Shown: positions 1 through 6,609, numbered from the stretch's first letter. The stretch: DNA of 10,907 nucleotides from Anaerolineales bacterium (GCA_020853835.1 JADYYC010000459.1:1-10907), one strand, 5' to 3'. Program-made: numbers and translations. Notes: a model not told the origin generated them from the sequence alone.

Positions 1-59
1 AACTGAGGAAGTTTCTTGGGAGGTCCGCTTATCGGGCTGCCCCGCGCGACGCGCCCCAG

Positions 60-145
60 GCGTCATTGCGAAGGAGCGCAGCGACTGAAGCAATCCCCCT
101 TTCCCAATCGGGAGATCGCTTCGCACAGAACGCTCGCGATGACGC
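60..145. repeat. Imperfect palindromic intergenic repeat (REP/MITE-like)
   Basis: The outer arms GCGTCATTGCGA (60-71) and TCGCGATGACGC (134-145) pair with one mismatch. The inner arms GAAGCAATCCCC (87-98) and GGGAGATCGCTTC (110-122) also pair with few mismatches, giving a long interrupted stem with a short loop near 99-109. The GTCATTGCGA...GAAGCAATC wording resembles dispersed palindromic repeats that I recall from intergenic regions of several bacterial phyla, including Chloroflexota. Only one copy lies in this window, so its dispersal cannot be shown here. It sits 69 bp downstream of the S41 gene and could act as a 3' end or transcription barrier for that operon. No transposase or clear target-site duplication is visible. 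Confidence 0.6.
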
Positions 146-213
146 GCCTCACATGTCCTTGTCGGGCAAAAACCGCCCTTACAGTGACGTGACCCTCTTA
201 ACCCGAATCCACG

Positions 214-1638
214 CTAACCCCCAAAGAAGTTGAGCGCCTGCTGGATCACCGGGTCGGTTTCGAAGGTGACCTCGTCCCAGCTTCCCGCGGCGGAGATATC
301 GGGTATGATCCCGGTGCTTTCCCAATCCTGGTCTGGGTGGTTATAGGGTCGGAAGGTGGCGGTGGCGATCCAGGCGCGCGAGCCGTCGGAAAAGTCGAAC
401 ACCCGCAGCAGTTCCACATTCCCTTGCGTCTGCTCGCCGATGATGGTCGCGCGGCCGAGGTCTTTCAAGATCCCCGCAAAGACCTCGCCAAAGCTCATGG
501 TCCCGTCGCCGACCAGCACAACCAGGGGCAGGCTTTGCGAGCCGGACAGGTCCACCCCGCTCACGCGGATGGTTTCTTCCTGGTTGCGCTGCACAAAATA
601 GCCCACCTCGCCGTTGACGAAATAGGAGAGGGTGCTGAGCATGACCTCGCTCGTCCCGCCGCCGTTGATGCGGTTGTCCAGGATCAGCCCGTCGAGGGGC
701 GCTTCGCGCGCAAGATCCTGGAGGGCCTGGGCAACCTTTTCGGCGATCGAACCCTCGTTGAACGTGGGGATCATGATATAGCCAATGCGCTTGCCGGCGG
801 GCGTCGACACTACCTGGTGGGGCACCGGCATCTCGCTCACCACCGGCGCGCGCTGGATGGTCACTTGGCGCGGCTCCTGCCCCGGGGTTTGCACCGTGAT
901 AACGATCGTCGTCCCGGCGGGGCCGCGCAGCAGGTTTCTCCGGTTGCCCTGCTCGTCGAAGATCGGCACGCCGTCGACCGCAAGGATGTTATCGTGCGGC
1001 TTCAAGCCGGCTTGCTCTGCCGGGCTGCCCGGAAAGACCAGCACAATCGAGAGCAAGCCGCGTTCTTCGATCGGGGTGTGAACCACGCCGATGCCGACGT
1101 ATTCGAACTCTCCCGCATACTCGGCGTCGAGCTGGCGGGCCTGTTCGGGGCTGAAGAACGCCGAATGTTCATCCCCCAGGTTGTAGATCATCTCGGCCAG
1201 CATGGCGTAGAACTCAGGGTCGGTCAGCCCGGCCCCGATGCGCTGTAAGGCCTGCTCGCGCACCGCGTTCCAGTCGGTCCCGTTGAAATCTCGATAGAGG
1301 TAGTTGGTGTTCACCGTGCCCCAGACTTCGTCGAAGACCTGGAAGTGCAATGGCGAGGGGCTGGGGCGCGGCCCGGTGGCCGTTGGGAAGACGGTGGCTG
1401 TGGCGGTCTCTGTGGGCGGGGGAGGCGCGGAGGTCGGCGTATCGGTCGGTGGCGCGGTCGGAAGCGGCGGTTCGGTTGGCTCGCGAGATGTCTCGACCGC
1501 GGGCGGCGGGGCGGTGGGCGCCGACTCGCTCCGCGCCAACAGCCCGCCCGCCGAGCATGCCAGCGCGGCGGACATCAAGACCAGCGCCATGAGGGTCAGG
1601 GCCCATTTCCGGCCCGTATCGTGTCTAATAGCCCCCAC
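214..1638 (-). CDS. PDZ-containing S41-family protease, predicted lipoprotein
   Basis: Predicted secreted serine protease of the C-terminal-processing/tricorn-like S41 family, anchored to the outer face of the membrane. Numbering is from the GTG at 1638 (474 aa). A basic N-region (R5, R10, K11) and hydrophobic segment end in ALAC, giving a probable lipobox Cys28. A Pro/Thr-rich linker (about 35-95) follows, then an N-terminal helical domain, a PDZ domain (about 178-253, with GSPAEQAGL) and the S41 core (about 285-445). The nucleophile is probably Ser382 in TMSFGE. The position 25 residues later, where CtpA/Tsp enzymes carry the catalytic Lys, is Asn407 (GEQTQGN), so it belongs with S41 members that do not use a Lys. 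The start is uncertain. GTG 1638 overlaps the upstream transpeptidase by 14 bp and keeps a complete signal peptide but lacks a spaced Shine-Dalgarno. ATG 1590 would remove the positive charges, and an ATG at 1734 would overlap the neighbour by 110 bp. It is probably translationally coupled to the transpeptidase. Confidence 0.85.
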   Translation of the reverse strand: MGAIRHDTGRKWALTLMALVLMSAALACSAGGLLARSESAPTAPPPAVETSREPTEPPLPTAPPTDTPTSAPPPPTETATATVFPTATGPRPSPSPLHFQVFDEVWGTVNTNYLYRDFNGTDWNAVREQALQRIGAGLTDPEFYAMLAEMIYNLGDEHSAFFSPEQARQLDAEYAGEFEYVGIGVVHTPIEERGLLSIVLVFPGSPAEQAGLKPHDNILAVDGVPIFDEQGNRRNLLRGPAGTTIVITVQTPGQEPRQVTIQRAPVVSEMPVPHQVVSTPAGKRIGYIMIPTFNEGSIAEKVAQALQDLAREAPLDGLILDNRINGGGTSEVMLSTLSYFVNGEVGYFVQRNQEETIRVSGVDLSGSQSLPLVVLVGDGTMSFGEVFAGILKDLGRATIIGEQTQGNVELLRVFDFSDGSRAWIATATFRPYNHPDQDWESTGIIPDISAAGSWDEVTFETDPVIQQALNFFGG

Positions 1639-2839
1639 CCTTGTACATCTCGGGGTCGGTCGGCGTTTGACCGGAGGGGTCCCAGATGTAGACCCAATCG
1701 CCGATATCGGCCCAGTTGTAAAGCCAGTGCGCATCGCCCACCGTCAGGTTCACACAGCCATGCGACTGGCGGAAGCCCATCTTGGCGCGCCAGTATGCGC
1801 CGTGGAGCGCATACGACCCGTCATAATACATGATAAAGGGCACGTCCTGGAGAAAATAGGCGTCCGAGCGATCGGCCTCGAAGGACCCGCTCATCGGGCC
1901 CAGTTCGTGCGTCTCGTAAATCTGGAACACGCCTGGCTGGGTCCAGAACGGCTCGGCCCCGCTGGCGATCAGGGTCGCAAAGACCATCTGGCGCTTGTCA
2001 TAGACCGCCATCGTCTGCTCGAAGAGGTTGACCTCGATCCAGCGGTCGCCGGTGATCCCTTCGGGGGGCGTCGCGTTCGGAATGACGCGGGCGACGTATT
2101 TACCAAGCACCCATTCGTCCGGGCCGATCATGTACCAGCTTTCTTCGCCCGATTTTTCCTCCCCATACACCGGCACGATCTCGTACAGGCTCAACAGCCT
2201 GCCGGTGGGTTCGCCGCCGGGGGCGCGGCGCACTTCGATCTGGAGCGTTTGCGAGAAATAGGTGAGCACCCAGCCAAAGGACGTCACCGGTGTGCTGGAG
2301 AAGGTGATGCCGCGCGAGGGAGGCATTACTCCCAGGCGTGAGATATAATTACCGGTCATGTACGCGCCCGGGCGGATCTCGTACAGCTTTTTGCCGCCCG
2401 TCTCCTGCTGGCTCATGTACGAGACGTAGACGAAATAGCCGTTGAGGGTCTCGGCGGCGCTACGCTTGTTGCCCTTGATCGCGTCGTCTATCGAGTTGAA
2501 CACGGGGGCGGGCATGTTGACCACCTCGCCGTAGTTGGTGTTCACGATGCCAAGCGCCGGGTCGACCGGCTGGTAGGCGAGCGGCGGGACGGGGAAGGTG
2601 AGGCCCTTCTGCGCCATTTGGGTCAAATAAGCCGAAGGACCCGCAGGGAGGCAGTCGCCGGGGTCGTACAGGTAAATGCCGGGCAGGCACAACACCTGGG
2701 AGGAGGCATTGGGCGCAGCGGCGGGCGCCGCCTGCGCTTCGACCGGGCGATAGAGGCTTCCCGAGAGCAGCCCGAGCAGAACGGCGCACAGAGCCAGGCT
2801 TGAAGTGAGGTTTTTCAAAATCGCGCTTCTGTTCATCAT
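1625..2839 (-). CDS. Secreted L,D-transpeptidase (YkuD domain) with SH3-like repeats
   Basis: Predicted peptidoglycan L,D-transpeptidase that makes 3-3 cross-links or attaches ligands to the wall, acting outside the membrane. Numbering is from ATG 2839 (404 aa). The N-terminus MMNRSAILKN plus a hydrophobic stretch ending VEAQA is a type I signal peptide. The middle holds two SH3-like units of similar wording (KLYEIRPGAYMTGNYISR and SWYMIGPDEWVLGKYVAR). The C-terminal YkuD domain (about 260-390) carries the signature HG (H346) followed by SHGCVNL, with catalytic Cys362 and neighbouring His360. The mature length and SH3-YkuD order fit the secreted LDTs of Chloroflexota. Two ATGs in tandem (2839, 2836) follow an A8 run. 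An upstream ATG at 2938 would precede the signal peptide with an implausible basic extension and would lie upstream of the likely promoter. It is the first gene of a two-gene operon with the S41 protease. Confidence 0.9.
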   Translation of the reverse strand: MMNRSAILKNLTSSLALCAVLLGLLSGSLYRPVEAQAAPAAAPNASSQVLCLPGIYLYDPGDCLPAGPSAYLTQMAQKGLTFPVPPLAYQPVDPALGIVNTNYGEVVNMPAPVFNSIDDAIKGNKRSAAETLNGYFVYVSYMSQQETGGKKLYEIRPGAYMTGNYISRLGVMPPSRGITFSSTPVTSFGWVLTYFSQTLQIEVRRAPGGEPTGRLLSLYEIVPVYGEEKSGEESWYMIGPDEWVLGKYVARVIPNATPPEGITGDRWIEVNLFEQTMAVYDKRQMVFATLIASGAEPFWTQPGVFQIYETHELGPMSGSFEADRSDAYFLQDVPFIMYYDGSYALHGAYWRAKMGFRQSHGCVNLTVGDAHWLYNWADIGDWVYIWDPSGQTPTDPEMYKGGGY

Positions 2840-2851
2840 CTTTTTTTTGTC

Positions 2852-2872
2852 GTTCCGCCCTGTTGGGCGAAC
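2852..2872 (-). other. Hairpin in the 5' leader of the L,D-transpeptidase
   Basis: GTTCCGCCC (2852-2860) and GGGCGAAC (2865-2872) form an eight-pair stem with one bulged base and a TGTT loop. It lies between the likely -10 element and the start codon, 12 nt from the ATG. In the sense direction it is followed by an A-run, not a T-run, so it is not an intrinsic terminator. It could affect mRNA stability or ribosome access. Confidence 0.4.
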
Positions 2873-2881
2873 TGAAGCGTC

Positions 2882-2887
2882 ATTATA
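2882..2887 (-). promoter_or_regulatory. Probable -10 element for the L,D-transpeptidase operon
   Basis: A perfect TATAAT on the minus strand lies 42 bp upstream of the chosen ATG. No good TTGACA-like hexamer is found 16-19 bp upstream, where the sequence is G-rich. The call therefore rests on the -10 alone. The predicted transcript start is near 2875, giving a leader of about 36 nt. Confidence 0.5.
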
Positions 2888-3007
2888 GCGTATTTTGCGC
2901 CCCCGGTTTGCCTGGCGCGCGGAATGCAAATGAAACATTAATGCGAGATGGAAGCAGCCCGCCGGCCTCTGAGGGGGCCGTTTCGCCTGGTTTCATGCTT
3001 TTCTGTC

Positions 3008-3036
3008 TTGACGTACATCGCACTCGCGATTAGGAT
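3008..3036 (+). promoter_or_regulatory. Probable sigma-70 promoter of menA
   Basis: TTGACG (3008-3013, five of six consensus bases), a 17-bp spacer and TAGGAT (3031-3036, four of six, with the key A2 and T6 present). The predicted transcript start near 3043 is only about 4 nt before the menA ATG, which would make a near-leaderless mRNA. The only AGGA resembling a Shine-Dalgarno lies inside the -10 and would not be transcribed. Confidence 0.45.
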
Positions 3037-3046
3037 TTCGCTAACC

Positions 3047-3955
3047 ATGCCCAAACCATCACAAGCTGCCCCAACCCCGTTCCAAATCTGGTCGATGGCG
3101 GCCCGCCCGAAGACCCTGCCCGCCGCGGCAACAACGGCGATCATCGGTTCGGCCGCGGCGGTTTGGGCAGGGAAGTTCTCGCTCGGGCCGGCGCTGGCGT
3201 GTCTGCTGGGCGCGCTGCTGCTCCAGATCGGCGCCAACCTGGCCAACGACGTTTATGATTACTACCGCGGCGCGGACACCAAAGAGCGGCTGGGCCCGGC
3301 GCGGGTCACGCAAACGGGGCTGTTGAGCCCGCGCCAGGTGCTGGGGGGGATGTGGCTCGTTTTTGGCCTGGCGGCGCTGCTGGGCGTTTATCTTTACCTG
3401 GTCGCCGGCCCGCTCGTGCTGGTGATCGGCCTGGCTTCGATCGCGGCCGCCATTGCCTACTCCGGCGGCCCGATCCCTTTTGGCTATTACGGGCTTGGCG
3501 ACCTGGTCGTGTTCCTGTTCTTCGGGCCGGTGGCGGTGTGCGGGACTTATTACGTCCAGGCTCTGGCGATCGATCCGATCGCGGTCTGGTCCTCGCTGCC
3601 GGCGGGCTTTTTGATCACCGCCATCCTGGTCGTCAACAACCTGCGGGACATCCCCACCGATCGATCGACCGGCAAGCGCACGCTGGCAGTGCGGCTGGGC
3701 GTGCGCGGCTCGCGCATCGAATACAGCCTGTGCCTGGCGGCGGCCTACCTGGCGCCGGTCCTGATGTGGGTTTTTTGGATCATGCCGCACTGGGTTTTAG
3801 TCCCCTGGCTGTCGCTGCCGTTGGCCCTGCAGCATAACCGCCTGGTATGGGGGCTGAAAGGACGCCCGCTCAACCAGGCCCTGGCGGGAACGGGCCGCCT
3901 GACCCTGATCTACGGGTTGCTATATACCGTCGGGCTGATCATCGCTTCACTATAG
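3047..3955 (+). CDS. menA: MenA-type UbiA-superfamily prenyltransferase (1,4-dihydroxy-2-naphthoate polyprenyltransferase)
   Basis: Membrane enzyme predicted to join a polyprenyl chain to 1,4-dihydroxy-2-naphthoate, giving demethylmenaquinone. It is 302 aa with about eight or nine hydrophobic helices. Both Asp-rich motifs are intact: NLANDVYDYYRGAD (N67/D68, D71, D77), which binds Mg-diphosphate, and NNLRDIPTDRSTGKRTLAV (D201, D205). The N-terminal WSMAARPKTLPAA and the NNLRDIPTD-TGKRTLAVRLG wording favour MenA over UbiA or chlorophyll-synthase relatives. ATG 3047 was chosen because family similarity begins just after it. An in-frame ATG at 2948 would add 33 residues unlike the family and would lie upstream of the likely promoter. 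The gene stands alone, divergent from the transpeptidase and convergent with the ABC operon (20-bp gap). No other menaquinone gene is in the window, so the pathway variant cannot be told. Confidence 0.88.
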   Translation: MPKPSQAAPTPFQIWSMAARPKTLPAAATTAIIGSAAAVWAGKFSLGPALACLLGALLLQIGANLANDVYDYYRGADTKERLGPARVTQTGLLSPRQVLGGMWLVFGLAALLGVYLYLVAGPLVLVIGLASIAAAIAYSGGPIPFGYYGLGDLVVFLFFGPVAVCGTYYVQALAIDPIAVWSSLPAGFLITAILVVNNLRDIPTDRSTGKRTLAVRLGVRGSRIEYSLCLAAAYLAPVLMWVFWIMPHWVLVPWLSLPLALQHNRLVWGLKGRPLNQALAGTGRLTLIYGLLYTVGLIIASL

Positions 3956-3975
3956 AATGTAGTTATTTCCCCCTA

Positions 3976-4722
3976 TCAATGAGCCGCCTGCCAGGGGCAA
4001 AGGCGGCGTTCGAGCCAGTCCACACCGAAATATAGACCCAGCCCCATCAGGCTGAGCGCCACGATCCCGGCGTACATGGCGGGGTAATTGAAGAGCGTGC
4101 TGCCGTTCAAGTAAATATAGTATCCCAGCCCGCGCTGCGTGGCAAAAAGCTCAGCCACGTAAAGGACTGCCACCGCCGTCCCGACGGACTGGCGCAGGGC
4201 GGTCAGGATCGCGGGCAGGCTGGCAGGGAGGTAGACAAAGCGGAAGAGCGCCCGCCGCCCCGCCCCAAGGCTGCGCACGCTTTGGATCAATTCCGGGCGG
4301 ATGGCCGCGGCCTGATCCCTCACCAACACCAGGATTTGAAAGAACAGGATCAGGAAGATGATGATGATTTTTGGGAAATCGCCGATCCCGAAGAACAGCA
4401 GCACGATCGGGACGAACACCACCTTGGGTATCGGGTAGAGCAGATAGATCAGCGGCGAGAAGAAGCGGTTCAGGCGCGAAGATTGGCCCAGAAGCAGGCC
4501 GGCGGGGGCAGCCAGCAGCACCGCCAGGGCGGTGCTGGCGGCGACGCGCCACAGGCTGGCGAGCAGGTGTTCCAGGAGCTTGCCCTGCGCCAGCTCTTGC
4601 AGGAACGCCTGACCCACCCGCAGGGGCGTCGGCAGGACCGCGATATTGAGCAGCAGCGCTGCGACCTGCCAGACGAGCAGCAGCCCGACCACCGCCCCTA
4701 AGAGTTCCCGGCGTTTTATCAC
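3976..4722 (-). CDS. ABC transporter permease, nitrate/sulfonate/taurine type (SsuC/TauC-like)
   Basis: Inner-membrane subunit of an ABC importer, 248 aa with about six transmembrane helices, which is the usual size for BPD_transp_1 permeases of the NitT/TauT family. The cytoplasmic EAA-loop that docks to the ATPase is at about 148-171 (SVRSLGAGRRALFRFVYLP), with the conserved Gly and LP. Start is a GTG at 4722, 9 nt after the ATPase stop. The Shine-Dalgarno-like GGGAGG ends only one base from it, an unusually short spacing, so coupling from the upstream gene is likely. The stop TGA is followed at once by an in-frame TAG. It is third in the operon after the binding protein and ATPase. The substrate cannot be read from the permease. 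Confidence 0.9.
   Translation of the reverse strand: MIKRRELLGAVVGLLLVWQVAALLLNIAVLPTPLRVGQAFLQELAQGKLLEHLLASLWRVAASTALAVLLAAPAGLLLGQSSRLNRFFSPLIYLLYPIPKVVFVPIVLLFFGIGDFPKIIIIFLILFFQILVLVRDQAAAIRPELIQSVRSLGAGRRALFRFVYLPASLPAILTALRQSVGTAVAVLYVAELFATQRGLGYYIYLNGSTLFNYPAMYAGIVALSLMGLGLYFGVDWLERRLCPWQAAH
3983..4007. other. Hairpin at the 3' end of the permease gene
   Basis: GCCGCCT (3983-3989) pairs with AGGCGGC (4001-4007), and the inner GCC/GGC extends the stem. It lies inside the last permease codons, near the convergent end with menA. No T-run follows on either strand, so it does not qualify as an intrinsic terminator. It may protect the 3' end of the transcript, or may be incidental in GC-rich coding sequence. 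Confidence 0.3.
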
Positions 4723-4731
4723 CCCTCCCGC

Positions 4732-5496
4732 CTATTCCAACGCTTCCAGCCGGCGGCGCAGGTCGCGCACCTGGGCTGCGTAACCGGCGCTGTCGGGGAA
4801 CTCGGGATCGGCGCCGCCTGGGTTTTCGACCACCGTGGGGGTCCGGTTGGGAGGGCGGCCGAGCAGCAGAATTTTTTCGCCCAACACCACCGCTTCCTCG
4901 ATCGAATGGGTGACGGTGATCAGCGTCAGCGCCTGTTCCCGCCACAGCTCGAGCGTCAGGCGCTGCAAGCCCTCGCGGGTGGGGGCGTCCAGGGAGGAGA
5001 ACGGCTCGTCCATCAGGAGCAGGTCTGGCTGGAGCGCGAGCGTCCGGGCGATGGCGGTGCGCTGGCGCTGCCCGCCCGAGAGCTGCCCCGGGTACTGGTC
5101 TATGAATGGGTCGAGCCCCAGCCGGCGCAGCCAGGGGTCGACATCCTGCCCCGGCTGAAATTCATCCGGGGCGTGTTTGCCATCCGGCCCGTAAAAGGTG
5201 CGAATGCGCAGGCCCAGGGCGGCGTTTTCACGCACGGTCGCCCAGGGCAGCAGCCCATAATCCTGCAGGATCAGCCCCGTGTGCGGTCTGGGGCGGAGCA
5301 GCGGCTGCCCGTCGATGAGCGCCCGCCCTGCCAGCGGCTGGCGCAAGCCAGCCAACAGGTAGAGCAGCGTGGTCTTGCCGCAGCCTGAAGGCCCCAACAC
5401 CGCCCACGCTTCAGCCCGCCGCGCGCTCCAGCTAAAATCCTGGAAGATCGTCTGGCCGTCCGGGTAGGCGTAGGTAAGCGAATCGAGCTCGACCAT
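4732..5496 (-). CDS. ABC transporter ATP-binding protein (SsuB/TauB-like)
   Basis: Cytoplasmic ATPase that energises the importer, 254 aa. All motifs are intact: Walker A GPSGCGKTT (35-43), Q-loop Gln78 (LILQDYGLLPW, typical of the NitT/TauT subfamily), signature LSGGQRQR (139-146), Walker B LLLMDEP (159-165), D-loop SSLD (167-170) and switch His197. Relative to SsuB/TauB there is a modest insertion (about 100-120, charged and Gly/Pro-rich) between the Q-loop and the signature. The gene starts 7 nt after the stop of the binding-protein gene and has no Shine-Dalgarno in the gap. A GGGG that might serve is in a small hairpin around the upstream stop codon. The permease follows after 9 nt. Confidence 0.93.
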   Translation of the reverse strand: MVELDSLTYAYPDGQTIFQDFSWSARRAEAWAVLGPSGCGKTTLLYLLAGLRQPLAGRALIDGQPLLRPRPHTGLILQDYGLLPWATVRENAALGLRIRTFYGPDGKHAPDEFQPGQDVDPWLRRLGLDPFIDQYPGQLSGGQRQRTAIARTLALQPDLLLMDEPFSSLDAPTREGLQRLTLELWREQALTLITVTHSIEEAVVLGEKILLLGRPPNRTPTVVENPGGADPEFPDSAGYAAQVRDLRRRLEALE

Positions 5497-5499
5497 TCA

Positions 5500-5513
5500 G
5501 GGGTTATTTCCCC
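5500..5513 (-). promoter_or_regulatory. Small hairpin spanning the binding-protein stop codon
   Basis: In the transcript, GGGG (5513-5510), loop AAATAA (5509-5504) and CCCC (5503-5500) form a compact stem-loop. The TAA stop of the binding-protein gene is in the loop, and the ATPase ATG is 3 nt beyond the stem. The paired GGGG is the only Shine-Dalgarno-like G-run nearby, so terminating ribosomes could open it and couple translation of the two genes. The stem is only four pairs, so this is tentative. Confidence 0.3.
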
Positions 5514-6478
5514 GGCAAAAAGCTGGCGTTGACCGAGCTGGCATAGGAGACCGGCTTTTCGAGCAACCCTTTTTCGAGCGCCCAGGCGATCATGTCGTCC
5601 CATTGGGCCTCGGTCGGGACGCCGGCCGTCACGAACTGCGGCACTTTGAACTTCCCCTGGAGCGGGGGCGGCACGACCTGTTTCTTGACCATCAAATCTT
5701 CATACTTTTCGGGGTTGGCGTTGATCAGCTCGACTGCCTGCTCGATGGCCTTCAGGAAGGCCCGCACCGCCTCGGGTTGCTGGTCGATCACCGGCTTGCG
5801 AAAGGTGATGGTGCTGAAGCTGTATTCGGGGTGGCGCGTGTCGTCGAGGATGACCCGGGCGCCGTTGATGCGGGCGAGGGTGGTGAGCGGTTCGGGCAGC
5901 ATGGCCGCGCTCAGCGATCCGGTCTCGAGCAGGTTCATGCGCTCGTCGATTTTTGGCACGGCGATCGTGGCGATTTCCGCATCCGAAAAGCCCTCGGCCT
6001 GGAGCAGGCGGTCGGTCAGGTATTCGATGACCGTGCCCTGCGAGATGCCGATCTCGACCCCCTTCAAATCTTCGATGCTCTCGATCGTGCTCCCTTTGGA
6101 GGCCAGGATGCTAAAGAGGGCGTTTTCGGGGCTGGCGGCGCGGGCGTAACGCACCACCTGAGCCCCCACGCCCTCCCGGTTGATATAAGCGGTCGAGAGC
6201 GCTTCGTTCATCATGCCGTCCGCCTGCCCCGCGGCGATGAGCTGGTCTCGCTCGGGGGCCGAGGCCACGGGGATCAATTCGACCTCCAGGCCGTTCCTGG
6301 CAAACAGACCTTCCTCTTCGGCGACATACATGGGCAGGGTGTCCAGCACGGGCAGGACCGCCAGGCGCAGTTTGGGGGCTTCCCCGGCTGGCGCAGCCGC
6401 GGGCGCGCAGCCGCTCATGATTGTTCCGAGTATGAGGATGACCGCCCACGTAGAAATGAAGAAAACCCGCTCCTTCAT
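5504..6478 (-). CDS. ABC transporter substrate-binding lipoprotein (NMT1/SsuA-like)
   Basis: Extracytoplasmic binding protein, 324 aa, first gene of the importer operon. The N-terminus MKERVFFIST plus a hydrophobic core and MSGC gives a lipobox with Cys24. A short Ala/Pro linker leads into a periplasmic-binding fold of the NMT1/THI5-like group: KLRLAVLPVLDTLPMYVAEEEGLF, where ligands usually enter, then EDLKGVEIGISQGTVIEYL and PEPLTTLARINGARVILD. These are hallmarks of binding proteins for nitrate, sulfonates, taurine or thiamine-precursor pyrimidines; the sequence alone does not distinguish them. The ATG is well placed, with AAGGAG (6489-6484) five bases upstream. The gene is divergent from the roadblock operon. 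No TPP riboswitch consensus is seen in its leader, which weakens a thiamine-precursor reading but does not exclude it. Confidence 0.92.
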   Translation of the reverse strand: MKERVFFISTWAVILILGTIMSGCAPAAAPAGEAPKLRLAVLPVLDTLPMYVAEEEGLFARNGLEVELIPVASAPERDQLIAAGQADGMMNEALSTAYINREGVGAQVVRYARAASPENALFSILASKGSTIESIEDLKGVEIGISQGTVIEYLTDRLLQAEGFSDAEIATIAVPKIDERMNLLETGSLSAAMLPEPLTTLARINGARVILDDTRHPEYSFSTITFRKPVIDQQPEAVRAFLKAIEQAVELINANPEKYEDLMVKKQVVPPPLQGKFKVPQFVTAGVPTEAQWDDMIAWALEKGLLEKPVSYASSVNASFLPGK

Positions 6479-6483
6479 GCCTT

Positions 6484-6489
6484 CTCCTT
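6484..6489 (-). promoter_or_regulatory. Ribosome binding site of the substrate-binding protein
   Basis: AAGGAG on the minus strand, 5 nt before the ATG at 6478. It is the best Shine-Dalgarno among the minus-strand genes here and settles the start. Confidence 0.75.
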
Positions 6490-6538
6490 AGAAACCGTCC
6501 GATTTTGGTGAAATTGCGCTCAATCCCTGGCACTATTA

Positions 6539-6554
6539 TTGCACAAAATTGCAA
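6539..6554. promoter_or_regulatory. Small inverted repeat in the importer leader (possible operator)
   Basis: TTGCA (6539-6543) and TGCAA (6550-6554) form an inverted repeat around CAAAAT, just downstream of the predicted transcript start of the importer operon. A second small dyad, ATTG-CGCT-CAAT (6513-6524), lies closer to the gene. Their location fits a repressor site or leader hairpin, but five-base arms are weak evidence. Confidence 0.25.
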
Positions 6555-6563
6555 AACCGTAAG

Positions 6564-6569
6564 ATTATA
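6564..6569 (-). promoter_or_regulatory. Probable -10 element for the ABC importer operon
   Basis: A perfect TATAAT on the minus strand. The predicted transcript start is near 6557, giving a leader of about 79 nt before the ATG at 6478. The -35 region (about 6587-6592) has no good match and would overlap the -35 region of the divergent plus-strand promoter. Confidence 0.45.
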
Positions 6570-6600
6570 GCACGCGCTCTTAAGTCCTGGATATACATTG

Positions 6601-6609
6601 TGTTAGAAT
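6601..6609 (+). promoter_or_regulatory. Extended -10 promoter for the roadblock/V4R operon
   Basis: TGT directly precedes TAGAAT (6604-6609, five of six consensus bases), giving the TGn extended -10 arrangement that can work without a good -35. The predicted transcript start is near 6616, leaving about 120 nt of leader before the TTG at 6736. It is back to back with the importer -10 (34 bp apart), so the two probably compete for or share regulation. Confidence 0.45.

Noticed and set aside
1..59. Tail of a further gene at the left edge
   Set aside because: No frame gives a recognisable protein end; treated as intergenic.
160..185. Possible terminator of the S41 operon (GGGC/GCCC around a T-run on the minus strand)
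   Set aside because: Only four pairs, and the T-run is in the loop instead of after the stem.
337..1248. Long open frame on the plus strand opposite the S41 gene
   Set aside because: Antisense to a gene with clear domains. Its translation is a His/Arg/Ala-rich mirror typical of GC-rich antisense frames, with no recognisable domain.
1304..2341. Long plus-strand open frame spanning the transpeptidase/S41 junction
   Set aside because: Antisense to two real genes; low-complexity Val/Gly-rich start mirrors the Pro/Thr linker on the other strand.
2963..2980. Hairpin CGGCCTC/GGGGCCG followed by TTTCG, considered as a terminator or menA attenuator
   Set aside because: Stem is short with a G-T pair, the T-run is only three bases, and it lies upstream of the likely menA promoter rather than after a plus-strand gene.
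3059..3790. Minus-strand open frame opposite menA
   Set aside because: Composition is Arg/Gln-rich, as expected from the reverse of a hydrophobic membrane protein. menA itself has both Asp-rich motifs.
3962..3972. GTTATTTCCCC shared with 5502-5512
   Set aside because: An 11-base match at two gene ends on the same strand, without a conserved flank; consistent with chance.
6479..6563. Possible TPP riboswitch in the leader of the NMT1/THI5-like importer
   Set aside because: The leader is about 79 nt and lacks the CTGAGA-type conserved core.
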